A stretch of DNA of 64,000 bases. It comes from Sphingomonas sp. LY29 (lineage in GTDB: Bacteria; Pseudomonadota; Alphaproteobacteria; Sphingomonadales; Sphingomonadaceae). Shown here in pieces: positions 27,500-36,710 of this stretch. Position 1 is the stretch's first letter, and every line of letters starts with the position of its first letter. Both the position numbers and the translations under genes were made by a program. Where the stretch lies: contig NZ_CP141587.1 of NCBI RefSeq assembly GCF_035593985.1, positions 1,054,001 through 1,118,000 of the forward strand. Reading direction: 5' to 3'. The notes below the pieces were generated by a model. That model was not told the DNA's origin. It saw nothing but the letters and a program-made list of their open reading frames with translations, and ran no database searches.

Positions 27500-28639
27500 A
27501 TGAGCAGTCCCCTCACCGTCCGCCAGATCGACTCGCGCGCCGACCGCAAGGCATTCGTCGACTTCGCGTGGGAAGTCTATCGCGACGATCCCGCCTGGGT
27601 TCCGCCACTTAAGGACGAGGTCCATGGCCTGCTCGACGCGAAGAAGAACCCGTGGTTCGGCCATGGCCGCGCCGCGCTGTTCCTGGCGGAGCGCGATGGC
27701 CGCATCGTCGGCCGGATCAGCGCGCAGGTCGACGATCTGGTGCAGGAGCATATGCAGGCCGGCACCGGCCAGTGGGGTATGTTCGAGGCGCTCGACGACG
27801 AGGCTGCGGCGGCCCTCATCGCGACCGCGGAGGACTGGCTTCGTGGGCAGCGCATGGTCCACGCGCTCGGCCCCATATCGATCAGCATTTGGGACGAGCC
27901 CGGCCTGTTGATCGAAGGCTTCGACCAATCGCCGATGGTGATGATGGGTCATCACCGCCCCGAATATCGCGCCTGGATCGAGGCCGCAGGCTACGCCAAG
28001 GCCAAGGACCTCCACACGTACGAGGTCGACATCCGCCCCGGCATGGCGCCGCTGATCGACCGGTTGATCCAGTCGGGCGAGCGCAATCCGCGAATCCGCA
28101 TTCGCCCGGTCGACAAGTCCAACTTCGATGCCGAAGCCGCGATCATCCTGCACTTGCTCAACGACGCCTGGTCCGAAAATTGGGGCTTCGTCCCGCTCAC
28201 CGACGCCGAGATCGCCTACGCCGGCAAGAAATTCCGGCCGATCATCTACGAGGACCTCGTCCGCATTGCCGAGGTGGACGGCGAGCCGGTCGCGTTCATG
28301 ATGACCATCCCCGACGTCAACGAGATGATCCGCGACTTGAACGGCAGCCTGTTCCCGTTCGGCTGGGCAAAGCTGTTGTGGCGCCTTCGACGCCCGCGCG
28401 TCGCGCGGGTCCGCGTGCCCCTGATGGGCGTCGCGAAGAAGCTCCACGGCACCCGCCTCGCAGGGCAGCTCGCCTTCATGCTGATCGAACATACCCGCCG
28501 CGCCTGCGTCGGCACTTATGGTGTCACGCACGGTGAGTTCGGCTGGATCCTCGAGGACAATCAGGGGATGATGTCGATTGCCGAGTTACCCGGCGCCAAG
28601 ATCAATCACACCTATCGAATCTTTGAGCGCGACCTCTAG
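27500..28639 (+). CDS. Bacterial ceramide synthase-like GNAT acyltransferase
   Basis: 379 residues in a long, soluble GNAT-related fold. The start has FVDFAWEVYRDDPAWVPPL, then NPWFGHGRAALFLAERDGRIVGRISA, the core GPISISIWDEPGLLIEGFD, MGHHRPEYRAWIEAAGYAKAKDL, and a C-terminal half with LNDAWSENWGFVPLT and AFMMTIPDVNE. This resembles the acyltransferase needed for ceramide formation in Caulobacter (bCerS, encoded near spt), often annotated simply as N-acetyltransferase. It would acylate the sphingoid amine. Its stop codon shares a CTAG with the convergent exonuclease III gene. Confidence 0.68.
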   Translation: MSSPLTVRQIDSRADRKAFVDFAWEVYRDDPAWVPPLKDEVHGLLDAKKNPWFGHGRAALFLAERDGRIVGRISAQVDDLVQEHMQAGTGQWGMFEALDDEAAAALIATAEDWLRGQRMVHALGPISISIWDEPGLLIEGFDQSPMVMMGHHRPEYRAWIEAAGYAKAKDLHTYEVDIRPGMAPLIDRLIQSGERNPRIRIRPVDKSNFDAEAAIILHLLNDAWSENWGFVPLTDAEIAYAGKKFRPIIYEDLVRIAEVDGEPVAFMMTIPDVNEMIRDLNGSLFPFGWAKLLWRLRRPRVARVRVPLMGVAKKLHGTRLAGQLAFMLIEHTRRACVGTYGVTHGEFGWILEDNQGMMSIAELPGAKINHTYRIFERDL

Positions 28640-29409
28640 GCCAGCTCGATCCCAACCGGCGCGTGGTCGGAGGCCTTTTCCTCGCCCCGCGCCCACTTGT
28701 GCACCGACGCATGCCTCAGCCGATCCGCGGCCTGCGGCGAGCACAGCAGATGGTCGATCCGGAAGCCCGCGTCGCGCTGCCACGCGCCCGCTTGGTAATC
28801 CCAGAAGGTGAACAGCTTCTCTTCGGTCGGGTGAAGCGCACGCAGCGCATCCGTCCAGCCCTGGTTGACCAGCCGCCGGAATGCCCCCTGGCTCTCCGGC
28901 TGGAACAGCGCGTCGCCCGCCATTGCCCGGCGCGAAAAGGTATCGCGGTCCTCGGGAATGACGTTGTAGTCGCCCGCCAGCACCGTCGGCCGCTCCGCCG
29001 CGAGTAGCTCGCGCGCGTGCGCTTCGAGCCGCTCCATCCAGCGCAGCTTGTAATCGAACTTTTCGGTCCCGATCGGATTGCCGTTGGGCAAATAGATCGA
29101 CGCCACGACGATGCTGTGCGCCTCCGCCTCGATGTAGCGACTGTGGCTGTCGTCGGGATCGCCCGGCAGGCCGACGCGGCGCAGGATCGGCTGCTCCCCC
29201 TTCGACAGGATCGCGACCCCGTTGAAGCCCTTCTGCCCGTGCCACACGGCGTGATAGCCCGCCGCCTCGATATCCCCGATCGGCAGCGACTCGTCAGCGC
29301 ATTTCAGTTCCTGCAGGCAGGCGATGTCGGGCGCCTCACGCGCCAGATATTCGAGCAGCCGCGGCAGGCGCGCGCGGATTCCGTTGATGTTGAAGGTGAC
29401 GAGTTTCAT
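28636..29409 (-). CDS. xthA: Exodeoxyribonuclease III (second paralogue)
   Basis: 257 residues, with motifs FNINGIRARLP, CLQELKCADE, GVAILSKG, LPNGNP, GDYNVIPED, RIDHLLCSP and SDHAPVGIEL. It is plainly paralogous to the protein at 995-1765: about half the residues look identical by eye, including LPGDPD, SRYIEA and KFDYKLRWM. Full length and all catalytic residues are present in both, so both may be active. It overlaps the bCerS-like gene by four bases, tail to tail. Confidence 0.95.
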   Translation of the reverse strand: MKLVTFNINGIRARLPRLLEYLAREAPDIACLQELKCADESLPIGDIEAAGYHAVWHGQKGFNGVAILSKGEQPILRRVGLPGDPDDSHSRYIEAEAHSIVVASIYLPNGNPIGTEKFDYKLRWMERLEAHARELLAAERPTVLAGDYNVIPEDRDTFSRRAMAGDALFQPESQGAFRRLVNQGWTDALRALHPTEEKLFTFWDYQAGAWQRDAGFRIDHLLCSPQAADRLRHASVHKWARGEEKASDHAPVGIELA

Positions 29410-29432
29410 CGCCCACCCCTAGCCGCGCAGGA

Positions 29433-29756
29433 CTAGATCGAAAAGCTCGACCCGCAGCCGCAGCCCGAGGCCGCGTTGGGATTGGTCACCTTAAACGCCG
29501 ATCCGCCGAGATCCTCGACATAATCGACCTCGCTGCCATCGAGCAGGTCGAGGCTGACCGGATCGACCACCAGCGTCACGCCGTCGGTCTGGGCCTGCGT
29601 GTCGTCCTCGGCGATCTCGCCCATTTCGAACTTGTAGGAGAAGCCGGCACAGCCGCCGCCGTCGACCGACAGGCGCAGGATCGCGGGCTTCCCCTGGCGA
29701 TCGGCGATGAAGGCAACGCGCTTCGCGGCGCTGGGGGACAAGGTAATGGAGGTCAC
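29433..29756 (-). CDS. erpA: A-type iron-sulfur cluster carrier ErpA
   Basis: 107 residues from a GTG start. The HesB/IscA family pattern shows DGGGCAGFSYKF for the first cysteine and SGCGCGSSF for the terminal CxC pair. Its length and the VEDLGGSAFKVTNPNA segment suit ErpA, which delivers Fe-S clusters to apo-proteins. It lies 23 bases upstream (in its reading direction) of the exonuclease III gene and may share its mRNA. Confidence 0.92.
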   Translation of the reverse strand: MTSITLSPSAAKRVAFIADRQGKPAILRLSVDGGGCAGFSYKFEMGEIAEDDTQAQTDGVTLVVDPVSLDLLDGSEVDYVEDLGGSAFKVTNPNAASGCGCGSSFSI

Positions 29757-29823
29757 GAGCGCGATGTAGGCTTTCGGCCCCGTGACAACAAGCGCGGCGC
29801 CGATTGGGCGCCGATGCTGTCGA

Positions 29824-30867
29824 TCAGCGCTTCGGCCCGCCCAGGGCGACCGCGTCCATCGAATGCGTTCCGCCGCCCTTGCGCTGCATCGCGAGCAGAT
29901 AGTCGTTCGACTTCATGAAGGGGATCGGGTTGACCGCGCGGCCGTCGATGCGGACTTCGTAGTGAAGGTGGCTGCCGGTCGAGCGGCCGGTCGAGCCCAT
30001 GCGGCCGATCATCTGGCCGCGAGTGACGCGCTGGCCCGAACGAACCGCCATCGACGAAAGGTGACCGTAGCGCGTTTCGATGCCGCGGCCGTGGTCCAGC
30101 TTGATGAGGTTGCCGTAGCCGCCGCTGTTATATTCCGAGGTGGTCACGACGCCGTCGGCGGTGGCGTAAATCGGGGTGCCCAGCGGCGCGGCAAGGTCGA
30201 TGCCGGCATGCTTGGCGGCGGCGCCGCGGAACGGGTCGTTGCGAATGCCGTAGCCCGAGGTGAAGTTGGCGGTGCGGACCGGCTTGTCCGACGGAACCGC
30301 GATCGCGCTGTCGGCGAGGTTGTCGAGCTTCTTCCAGCTCGAGAAAAGCTGCTTGAAGGTGGCATCGCCCTTGCCGAGCGGCTCGAACGGGCCGCCCTGC
30401 GCCGGGACCGACACGCCAAGGCGCTTCATTTCCGCGGCGGCGGCGGCATAGCGCTCGTCGAGAGCGCGGGCGGTGGCAGCGGCTTGGCTGGCGGTGGCAT
30501 CTTCGACGCGGGCCAGCGGGCCGGCGAGTTCGGCGGGGAGCGTTGCAAGGGCAGTGGTCTCGGGGAGCGCGGCGACATCGACATCGTCACCGGCGAGCAT
30601 CGCGGCGAGGATCGCCTGGCGCTGCTCGATCTGGCGGGCGCGAAGCTCGGTCGCGGCCGCCAGCTTGGTAAAGTCGCCCGACGGGGCAGGCTGCGCGATC
30701 ATCTGCGCGGTCGAATAGGCCGACCAGCCGAGCAGCATGATCATCGCCGCCAGCATCGCCAGCTGGGCGGGAACCGACAGACGCAGACGGCGCAGGTGGC
30801 TTCCGTCATGCACGAACAGGTCGCGACTGCGGATCAGCCCGGTCATCGCGTTGGTCGATTGCGTCAT
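29824..30867 (-). CDS. M23 family metallopeptidase (cell-wall hydrolase or activator)
   Basis: 347 residues. A cytoplasmic start is followed by one membrane helix (about residues 33-52, PAQLAMLAAMIMLLGWSAY) and a helical periplasmic region with Glu/Arg/Ala-rich segments. The C-terminal LytM/M23 domain has HAGIDLAAPLGTPIYA (zinc His and Asp), GYGNLIKLDHG and SHLHYEVRIDG (HxH). Either it cuts peptidoglycan crosslinks or, if the site is inert, activates amidases. All zinc ligands seem intact. Promoter sequences must lie in the gap shared with serC. Confidence 0.9.
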   Translation of the reverse strand: MTQSTNAMTGLIRSRDLFVHDGSHLRRLRLSVPAQLAMLAAMIMLLGWSAYSTAQMIAQPAPSGDFTKLAAATELRARQIEQRQAILAAMLAGDDVDVAALPETTALATLPAELAGPLARVEDATASQAAATARALDERYAAAAAEMKRLGVSVPAQGGPFEPLGKGDATFKQLFSSWKKLDNLADSAIAVPSDKPVRTANFTSGYGIRNDPFRGAAAKHAGIDLAAPLGTPIYATADGVVTTSEYNSGGYGNLIKLDHGRGIETRYGHLSSMAVRSGQRVTRGQMIGRMGSTGRSTGSHLHYEVRIDGRAVNPIPFMKSNDYLLAMQRKGGGTHSMDAVALGGPKR

Positions 30868-31184
30868 TGTTGGTACACGCTCCCTAAGGCCTTCAACGAG
30901 CGCGTTGCCGCGCTCGGCCTGAAATCTCTTCGGTCATGGAGCTCCCCAGCCCCGGCGTTGCCGATCAGCGATTGCCCTCGCTCATCGACAGGCTGAAACT
31001 GACCCGGACTGGTTAATCAATTCAACCTAATGTTCCTCCCGACAGGATGAACCGTCCATCGACCACGACGAAATGAGGCCAAACCTTGCGATAGGTTATC
31101 CGTTTAGCGCGAAATTAATAAGGAATGGCGGTTTCCCGCCCGCGAATCCTTCACCTTTTTCGACCGAGTGAGCGGTTTCACTAT
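30868..31184. other. Intergenic region between the M23 peptidase gene and the serC leader
   Basis: This is the only gene-free stretch over 300 bases. It must hold divergent promoters for the peptidase gene and serC. The clearest local structures are AACCT-N6-AGGTT around 31080-31100 and a small GGCGG/CCGCC hairpin near 31128-31141. No coding frame with good starts is visible. Confidence 0.4.
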
Positions 31185-31255
31185 GCCCGCCACTCGGCTA
31201 GAGCCAGCGGCGGGCCACGCCGTCCCAACGCGGCGCGAGCTCTCTGTGAGGAGAG
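31185..31255 (+). promoter_or_regulatory. serC leader RNA (alphaproteobacterial cis-regulatory element)
   Basis: Three consecutive hairpins precede serC. GCCCGCC/GGCGGGC (31185-31191 with 31209-31215) has a nested GGC/GCC, CGCCG/CGGCG comprises 31218-31222 with 31231-31235, and CTCTC/GAGAG comprises 31240-31244 with 31251-31255. The last stem covers part of the ribosome-binding site GAGGAG at 31248-31253, seven bases before the ATG. This matches the described serC leader of alphaproteobacteria, whose final stem overlaps the RBS. The regulatory signal is not established. Confidence 0.75.
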
Positions 31256-31260
31256 TCTAC

Positions 31261-32385
31261 ATGTTGAAGCCAACGACCCGTCCCGCGCGGCCGCATTTTT
31301 CGTCCGGGCCCTGTGCCAAGCCTCCCGGCTGGGCCGCCGCCGCGCTTGCCACCGACGTTCTCGGTCGGTCGCATCGAAGCGCGCTTGGCAAGAAGCGCCT
31401 CCAATCTTGCATCGACCTGATGCGCGAGATGCTCGCGCTTCCCGACACGCATCGAATCGGGATCGTGCCGGGATCCGACACCGGCGCGTTCGAAATGGCG
31501 ATGTGGACGATGCTTGGCGAGCGCCCCGTCACCACGCTGGCCTGGGAAAGCTTCGGCGAAGGCTGGGTCACCGACGCGGTCAAGCAGCTCAAGCTCGACC
31601 CCACCGTCATCCGCGCCGATTATGGCGACCTGCCCGACCTGTCGCAGGTCGACTGGTCGAGCGACGTCCTGTTTACTTGGAATGGCACCACCTCGGGCGT
31701 GCGCGTCCCCGACGCGAACTGGATCGCCGAGGACCGCGAAGGCCTGTCCTTCGCCGACGCGACCAGCGCGGTGTTCGCCTACGATATCGACTGGGCGAAG
31801 ATCGATGTCGCGACGTTCAGCTGGCAAAAGGCGCTCGGCGGCGAAGGCGCGCACGGCGTCCTGATCCTCGGCCCGCGCGCGGTCGAACGGCTCGAAAGTT
31901 TCGCTCCCGACCGCCCGCTGCCCAAGCTCTTCCGCCTCACCGCCAAGGGCAAGCTGATCGAGGGCATCTTCACCGGCGAGACGATCAACACGCCTTCGAT
32001 GCTCGCGGTCGAAGACGCGATCGCCGCGCTTGAATGGGCGAAGTCGGTCGGCGGCCTCCATGGCATGATCGCGCGCACCGCCGCCAACGCCGCCGCGCTC
32101 GACCGCATCGTTGCGGAGCGCGACTGGCTCGGCCATCTCGCCGCCGACCCCGCCAGCCGCTCGAAGACCAGCGTCTGCCTGACCGTCGACGGCGCCGATG
32201 CCGACGCGATCAAGCGCTTCGCCAAGTTGCTTGAGGCCGAAGGCGCCGCCTTCGACATCGCTGGCTATCGCGACGCCCCGCCGGGGCTTCGCATCTGGTG
32301 CGGCGCGACCGTCGACACCGCCGATATTGAGGCCCTCGGGCCGTGGCTCGACTGGGCCTGTGCTGAGCTTGGAGCGAACCAATAA
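31261..32385 (+). CDS. serC: Phosphoserine aminotransferase
   Basis: 374 residues from ATG 31261, set by the leader's RBS. A class-V-fold aminotransferase of the alphaproteobacterial SerC type: FSSGPCAKPPGW, RSHRSALGKKRLQ, WNGTTSGVRVPDA and FSWQKALGGEGAHGV, whose Lys holds PLP. It converts 3-phosphohydroxypyruvate and glutamate to phosphoserine. The serC stop and serA start overlap by one base (TAATG), giving a serC-serA operon. The serine so made also feeds the serine palmitoyltransferase of this window. Confidence 0.95.
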   Translation: MLKPTTRPARPHFSSGPCAKPPGWAAAALATDVLGRSHRSALGKKRLQSCIDLMREMLALPDTHRIGIVPGSDTGAFEMAMWTMLGERPVTTLAWESFGEGWVTDAVKQLKLDPTVIRADYGDLPDLSQVDWSSDVLFTWNGTTSGVRVPDANWIAEDREGLSFADATSAVFAYDIDWAKIDVATFSWQKALGGEGAHGVLILGPRAVERLESFAPDRPLPKLFRLTAKGKLIEGIFTGETINTPSMLAVEDAIAALEWAKSVGGLHGMIARTAANAAALDRIVAERDWLGHLAADPASRSKTSVCLTVDGADADAIKRFAKLLEAEGAAFDIAGYRDAPPGLRIWCGATVDTADIEALGPWLDWACAELGANQ

Positions 32386-33965
32386 TGACCGTCAAAGTCC
32401 TCATTTCCGACGCCATGGACCCCAAGGCCGCGGCCATCTTCCGCGAGCGCGGGATCCACGTCGACGAGATCACCGGCCAGACCCCCGAACAGCTTGCCGC
32501 CATCGTCGGCGACTATGACGGCCTCGCCATCCGATCCTCGACCAAGGTGACCAGCGCGATCCTCGACGCCGCGACCAACCTCAAGGTCGTCGGCCGGGCC
32601 GGGATCGGCGTCGACAACATCGACATCCCTGCGGCGACCCAGCGCGGCGTCGTCGTGATGAACACCCCCTTCGGCAACTCGATCACCACCGCCGAACACG
32701 CCATCGCGCTAATCTTCGCGCTCGCGCGCCAGCTGCCCGAGGCCGACGCCTCGACGCAGGCGGGCAAGTGGGAAAAGAACCGCTTCATGGGGGTCGAGGT
32801 CACCGGCAAGACGCTCGGCCTGATCGGCGCGGGCAACATCGGCTCGATCGTCGCCGCGCGCGCGCTCGGCCTGAAGATGAAGGTCGTCGCCTTCGATCCC
32901 TTCCTCACGCCCGAACGTGCGATCGACATGGGCGTCGAAAAGGTCGAGCTCGACGAGCTGCTCCGCCGCGCCGATTTCATTACGCTCCACACCCCGCTGA
33001 CCGACCAGACGCGCGGCATCCTCGGCCGCGAGGCGCTCGCCAAGACCAAGCCCGGCGTGCGCATCGTCAATTGCGCGCGCGGCGGCCTGATCGACGAGGC
33101 GGCGCTCAAGGACGCGCTCGATTCGGGGCATGTCGCGGGCGCAGCGCTCGACGTGTTCGAGACCGAGCCCGCCAGGGATTCGCCCTTGTTCGGCACCCCG
33201 GGCTTCATCTCGACACCGCACCTCGGCGCGTCGACCAGCGAGGCGCAGGTCAACGTCGCGATCCAGGTCGCGGAGCAGATGAGCGATTACCTCCTGCTCG
33301 GCGGCGTCACCAACGCGATCAACATGCCCTCGCTTTCGGCCGAGGAAGCGCCGCGGCTGAAGCCTTACATGGCGCTCGCCGAAAAGCTCGGGAAGCTGGT
33401 CGGGCAGGTCGTCGGCGAGGACATCCAGTCGGTCGCGATCGAAGTCGAGGGCGCCGCCGCGCAGCTCAATATCAAGCCGATCGCGGGCGCCGTGCTCGCC
33501 GGGCTGATGGGCACCTATTCGCAGAGCGTGAACATGGTCAACGCGCCGGTCCTCGCCAAGGAACGCGGCCTTGCGGTCAAGGAAGTCCGCCACGAGCGCG
33601 AAGGCGATTACCACACGCTCGTCGCGGTCGAGGTCGTCACCAGCAAGGGCGCCCGCCGCGTCGCCGGCACCCTGTTCGGCAACAGCGCCCCGCGTCTCGT
33701 CGACCTGTTCGGGGTCGAGCTGGAGGCCGAACTCGACGGCTCGATGATCTACATCGTCAACACCGACGCGCCCGGCTTCATCGGCAAGCTCGGCACCGCG
33801 CTGGGCGAAGCCGGAATCAACATCGCCACCTTCAACCTCGGCCGCCGCAAGGCCCGCGGCGACGCCGCCGCCCTGGTCGCGGTCGATGGCGACGTCTCCG
33901 CGCAAGTGGTCAAGACGCTGTGCGAACTCGACGGCGTGCGAAAGGTCGTCCCGCTGAAGTTCTGA
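32385..33965 (+). CDS. serA: D-3-phosphoglycerate dehydrogenase
   Basis: 526 residues, the long SerA form. N-terminal substrate region (RSSTKVTSAIL, VGRAGIGVDNID), Rossmann loop LIGAGNIGSIVA, catalytic Arg in NCARGGLIDE and His in STPHLGAST are all present. An intervening ASB domain (about residues 320-450) and a C-terminal ACT domain (DGSMIYIVNTDAPGFIGKLG) follow. It oxidises 3-phosphoglycerate with NAD, the first step of serine synthesis. The ACT domain implies possible serine feedback. Confidence 0.96.
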   Translation: MTVKVLISDAMDPKAAAIFRERGIHVDEITGQTPEQLAAIVGDYDGLAIRSSTKVTSAILDAATNLKVVGRAGIGVDNIDIPAATQRGVVVMNTPFGNSITTAEHAIALIFALARQLPEADASTQAGKWEKNRFMGVEVTGKTLGLIGAGNIGSIVAARALGLKMKVVAFDPFLTPERAIDMGVEKVELDELLRRADFITLHTPLTDQTRGILGREALAKTKPGVRIVNCARGGLIDEAALKDALDSGHVAGAALDVFETEPARDSPLFGTPGFISTPHLGASTSEAQVNVAIQVAEQMSDYLLLGGVTNAINMPSLSAEEAPRLKPYMALAEKLGKLVGQVVGEDIQSVAIEVEGAAAQLNIKPIAGAVLAGLMGTYSQSVNMVNAPVLAKERGLAVKEVRHEREGDYHTLVAVEVVTSKGARRVAGTLFGNSAPRLVDLFGVELEAELDGSMIYIVNTDAPGFIGKLGTALGEAGINIATFNLGRRKARGDAAALVAVDGDVSAQVVKTLCELDGVRKVVPLKF

Positions 33966-33985
33966 GAAGTCAGCCGGTGATCGGC

Positions 33986-35131
33986 TCAGTTGGGCGAGGC
34001 GAGCGTTTTGCCTGAGCCGCTTATGCGCGCGTCGACGAACACTTGTCCGGTCGCCTCGAACGACGAGTAGCTCCACTTTGCTTGCGGTTGGATCCCCCAC
34101 CCCACGCCGCAGTTCCAACCAGCGCCTTGCTTGGACAGGCAGATGCGGACGTCGACCGGCTCGCCGCATCCGTTCGTCACGTACGCCGCGGTATTGCCTT
34201 TCGACGTGTCGTCGCGGCGCAGGTCAGGAGACGAAACGCACCGGTTGGCGTCGGTTTCGACGGAAGCTGTCGCGTTCCCGCCCGAAGACGCAACGACGGG
34301 TTTGCCAGCGGCAATGTCGGCGCATGACTGCTTGTCCCCCGCCAGGCAGGACGCATGCCGCTGCTGGGTTGCTTGATATTGGCGAAGCACCTGATCGTGC
34401 TCCGCGAGCTTCGCACCATGTTGTCGGATCACATCCTGTGCCGCGGCTTGTTGCTCGGCCTTCCGGCGCGCAACATCGTCCTGCGCCTGTTTGAACTCGG
34501 CGACCCTCCGCTGCTGCTCGGCCAAGTCGGCCTCATATTTTGCCTGAGCATCGCGATTGCGCTTTTCCACGGCTTCGTGCGCGCGCTTTCGTTCCTCGGC
34601 GGTGGGTCCAGCGGTCGGGGCAGCCTTTACGGTATCGCCCGACGCTGTGGTCTGAGGCCGATTTGCGCTTTCCTTGCGCGAACTGCCGGCATTTTTCGCT
34701 CGACGAAGAGAAATGCCTGACACCGTCAGTTGGTAGGAGTCCGCGAATACCGACAGGACTGCACCGATGTTGCCGCAGGGAATGACCTTATACTGCGATG
34801 GTGACTGATCGCGTTGGTGATCGAGGCACGTCGATCCGCTGAACCGATAGGCTCGAGGCTCCGACTTCCCATTGTTATTCAGCACGCCGAGCACCGTCCC
34901 GACCGGAAGCCAATTGTAGGTGTCCGGGTCGCCTTTTGTCAGCACGACGCGACCATTGGTAATTGTAACGGCCCAATCCTCCCAAATTCCGTTCCAATCA
35001 CCTTCGATCGCAGCGACTGGATCGCTTGGTACCGACAGGTCCTGCGCCAGCGCGGATGCGCTGGTCATCACGCCGGAAAGCACCAGAATGTGGGCCGGCC
35101 AGCGCCGCCAAGCTGAATTGAGTGTCATCAT
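33986..35131 (-). CDS. Unrecognised secreted coiled-coil protein with Cys-rich ends
   Basis: 381 residues, not assigned to a family. A signal peptide (about residues 1-30, ending in SASALAQ) is followed by a beta-rich segment with GDWNGIWEDWAVTITNGRVVL and two cysteines (about 31-145). Next come a charged Ala/Gln/Lys/Arg coiled coil (about 170-270) and a C-terminal segment with seven cysteines, including CLAGDKQSC and NGCGEPVDVRIC. The base composition is visibly less GC-rich than its neighbours serA and purA, which hints at later acquisition. Its likely place is the periplasm or outside. No function is proposed. Confidence 0.75.
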   Translation of the reverse strand: MMTLNSAWRRWPAHILVLSGVMTSASALAQDLSVPSDPVAAIEGDWNGIWEDWAVTITNGRVVLTKGDPDTYNWLPVGTVLGVLNNNGKSEPRAYRFSGSTCLDHQRDQSPSQYKVIPCGNIGAVLSVFADSYQLTVSGISLRRAKNAGSSRKESANRPQTTASGDTVKAAPTAGPTAEERKRAHEAVEKRNRDAQAKYEADLAEQQRRVAEFKQAQDDVARRKAEQQAAAQDVIRQHGAKLAEHDQVLRQYQATQQRHASCLAGDKQSCADIAAGKPVVASSGGNATASVETDANRCVSSPDLRRDDTSKGNTAAYVTNGCGEPVDVRICLSKQGAGWNCGVGWGIQPQAKWSYSSFEATGQVFVDARISGSGKTLASPN

Positions 35132-35211
35132 CGCCCCCCGACTAGATGCGCGAAAATTACCTCGCGAAATCCGGAACGCAACCGAAAACAGTGCGCCGCC
35201 CCTAACCCGCT

Positions 35212-35239
35212 TTGACCCCCGCCCGCGCGTCCCCTAAGG
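35212..35239 (+). promoter_or_regulatory. Putative purA promoter
   Basis: TTGACC at 35212-35217 followed, after 16 bases, by CTAAGG at 35234-35239 resembles GC-rich sphingomonad promoters. It lies 31 bases before the purA GTG start. Based on pattern only. Confidence 0.35.
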
Positions 35240-35270
35240 CGCCAGCGCAACCTTCCAGGGGAATCATCAC

Positions 35271-36560
35271 GTGGGCAATGTCACCGTCATCGGCGCGCAG
35301 TGGGGCGATGAGGGCAAGGGCAAGATCGTCGACTGGCTCGCGTCCCAGGCCGATCTCGTCGTGCGCTTCCAGGGCGGGCACAACGCCGGCCACACCCTCG
35401 TCGTCGGCGACCAGGTATACAAGCTTTCGCTGCTTCCGTCGGGCATCGTCACCGGCACCCCCTCGGTCATCGGCAACGGCGTCGTGCTCGACCCGTGGGC
35501 GCTGAAGGCCGAGGTCGAGAAGCTTCGCGGCCAGGGCGTCGCGATCACCCCGCAAGTGATGATGATCGCGGAAACCTGCCCGCTGATCCTGCCGATCCAC
35601 CGCGACCTTGATGCATTGCGCGAAGATGCCAGCGGCGCGGGCAAGATCGGCACCACGCGCCGCGGCATCGGTCCGGCGTATGAAGACAAGGTCGGCCGCC
35701 GCGCGATCCGCGTGTGCGACCTCGCCCACCTCGGCGAGCTCGACCCCTTGCTCGACCGCCTGTGCGCGCATCACGATCACCTTCGCGCCGGCTTTGGCCA
35801 CCCCCCGGTAGACCGCGAGCGGCTCCGCACCGACCTCGAAGGCATTGCCGAGTTCGTGCTTCAGTTCGCCCGCCCGGTGTGGCGCGACCTCGACGAGGCG
35901 CGCCGCCGCGGCCGCCGCATTCTGTTCGAAGGCGCGCAGGGCGTGCTGCTCGACGTCGATCACGGCACCTATCCGTTCGTCACCTCGTCCAACACCGTCG
36001 CCGGATCGACCGGCGCGGGCAGCGGAATGGGCCCGAACGCCGCAGGCTTCGTGCTCGGTATCGTCAAGGCCTACACCACCCGCGTCGGCAGCGGCCCCTT
36101 CCCGACCGAACTGTCCGACGAAACCGGCCAGCGGCTGGGCGAACGCGGCCACGAATTCGGCACCGTCACCGGACGCCAGCGCCGCTGTGGCTGGTTCGAC
36201 GCGGTGCTGGTGCGCCAGTCGGCGGCGGTCAGCGGCATCACCGGGATCGCGTTGACCAAGATCGACGTGCTCGACGGCTTCGACAAGGTGAAGATCTGCA
36301 CCGGCTATCGCATCGGCGACCAGACCTTCGACTACCTTCCGCCCCACGCCGCCGATCAGGCGCGCGCGGTCCCCATCTACGAGGAAATGGACGGCTGGGA
36401 TGGCACCACCGCGGGCGCGCGCAGCTGGGCCGACCTGCCCGCGCAGGCGATCAAATACGTCCGCCGGATCGAAGAACTGATCCGCTGCCCGGTCGCGCTG
36501 GTCAGCACCTCGCCTCAGCGTGACGACACAATTCTGGTCCGCGATCCGTTCGCGGGCTGA
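35271..36560 (+). CDS. purA: Adenylosuccinate synthetase
   Basis: 429 residues from a GTG start. Diagnostic motifs are [16 protein letters not shown], the P-loop-like [26 protein letters not shown] and [19 protein letters not shown], then GVLTTRVG-type [15 protein letters not shown]. It makes adenylosuccinate from IMP, aspartate and GTP. It is a single gene flanked by unrelated ones. A GTG start is directly supported by the conserved N terminus. Confidence 0.96.
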   Translation: MGNVTVIGAQWGDEGKGKIVDWLASQADLVVRFQGGHNAGHTLVVGDQVYKLSLLPSGIVTGTPSVIGNGVVLDPWALKAEVEKLRGQGVAITPQVMMIAETCPLILPIHRDLDALREDASGAGKIGTTRRGIGPAYEDKVGRRAIRVCDLAHLGELDPLLDRLCAHHDHLRAGFGHPPVDRERLRTDLEGIAEFVLQFARPVWRDLDEARRRGRRILFEGAQGVLLDVDHGTYPFVTSSNTVAGSTGAGSGMGPNAAGFVLGIVKAYTTRVGSGPFPTELSDETGQRLGERGHEFGTVTGRQRRCGWFDAVLVRQSAAVSGITGIALTKIDVLDGFDKVKICTGYRIGDQTFDYLPPHAADQARAVPIYEEMDGWDGTTAGARSWADLPAQAIKYVRRIEELIRCPVALVSTSPQRDDTILVRDPFAG

Positions 36561-36710
36561 GCCGCCCGAGCGTCGCGTCGCCGGAGCATCGCGAAGAGTC
36601 GGCGACTCAATCGCCCGCCCTTATTCAGCTTCGCGCAACTTGGTGGTGGGCAGGGCCGTTATGACTTTACCTTTTCCACTGGGAGCAGCGGTCACCACCG
36701 CTTGAAATCC

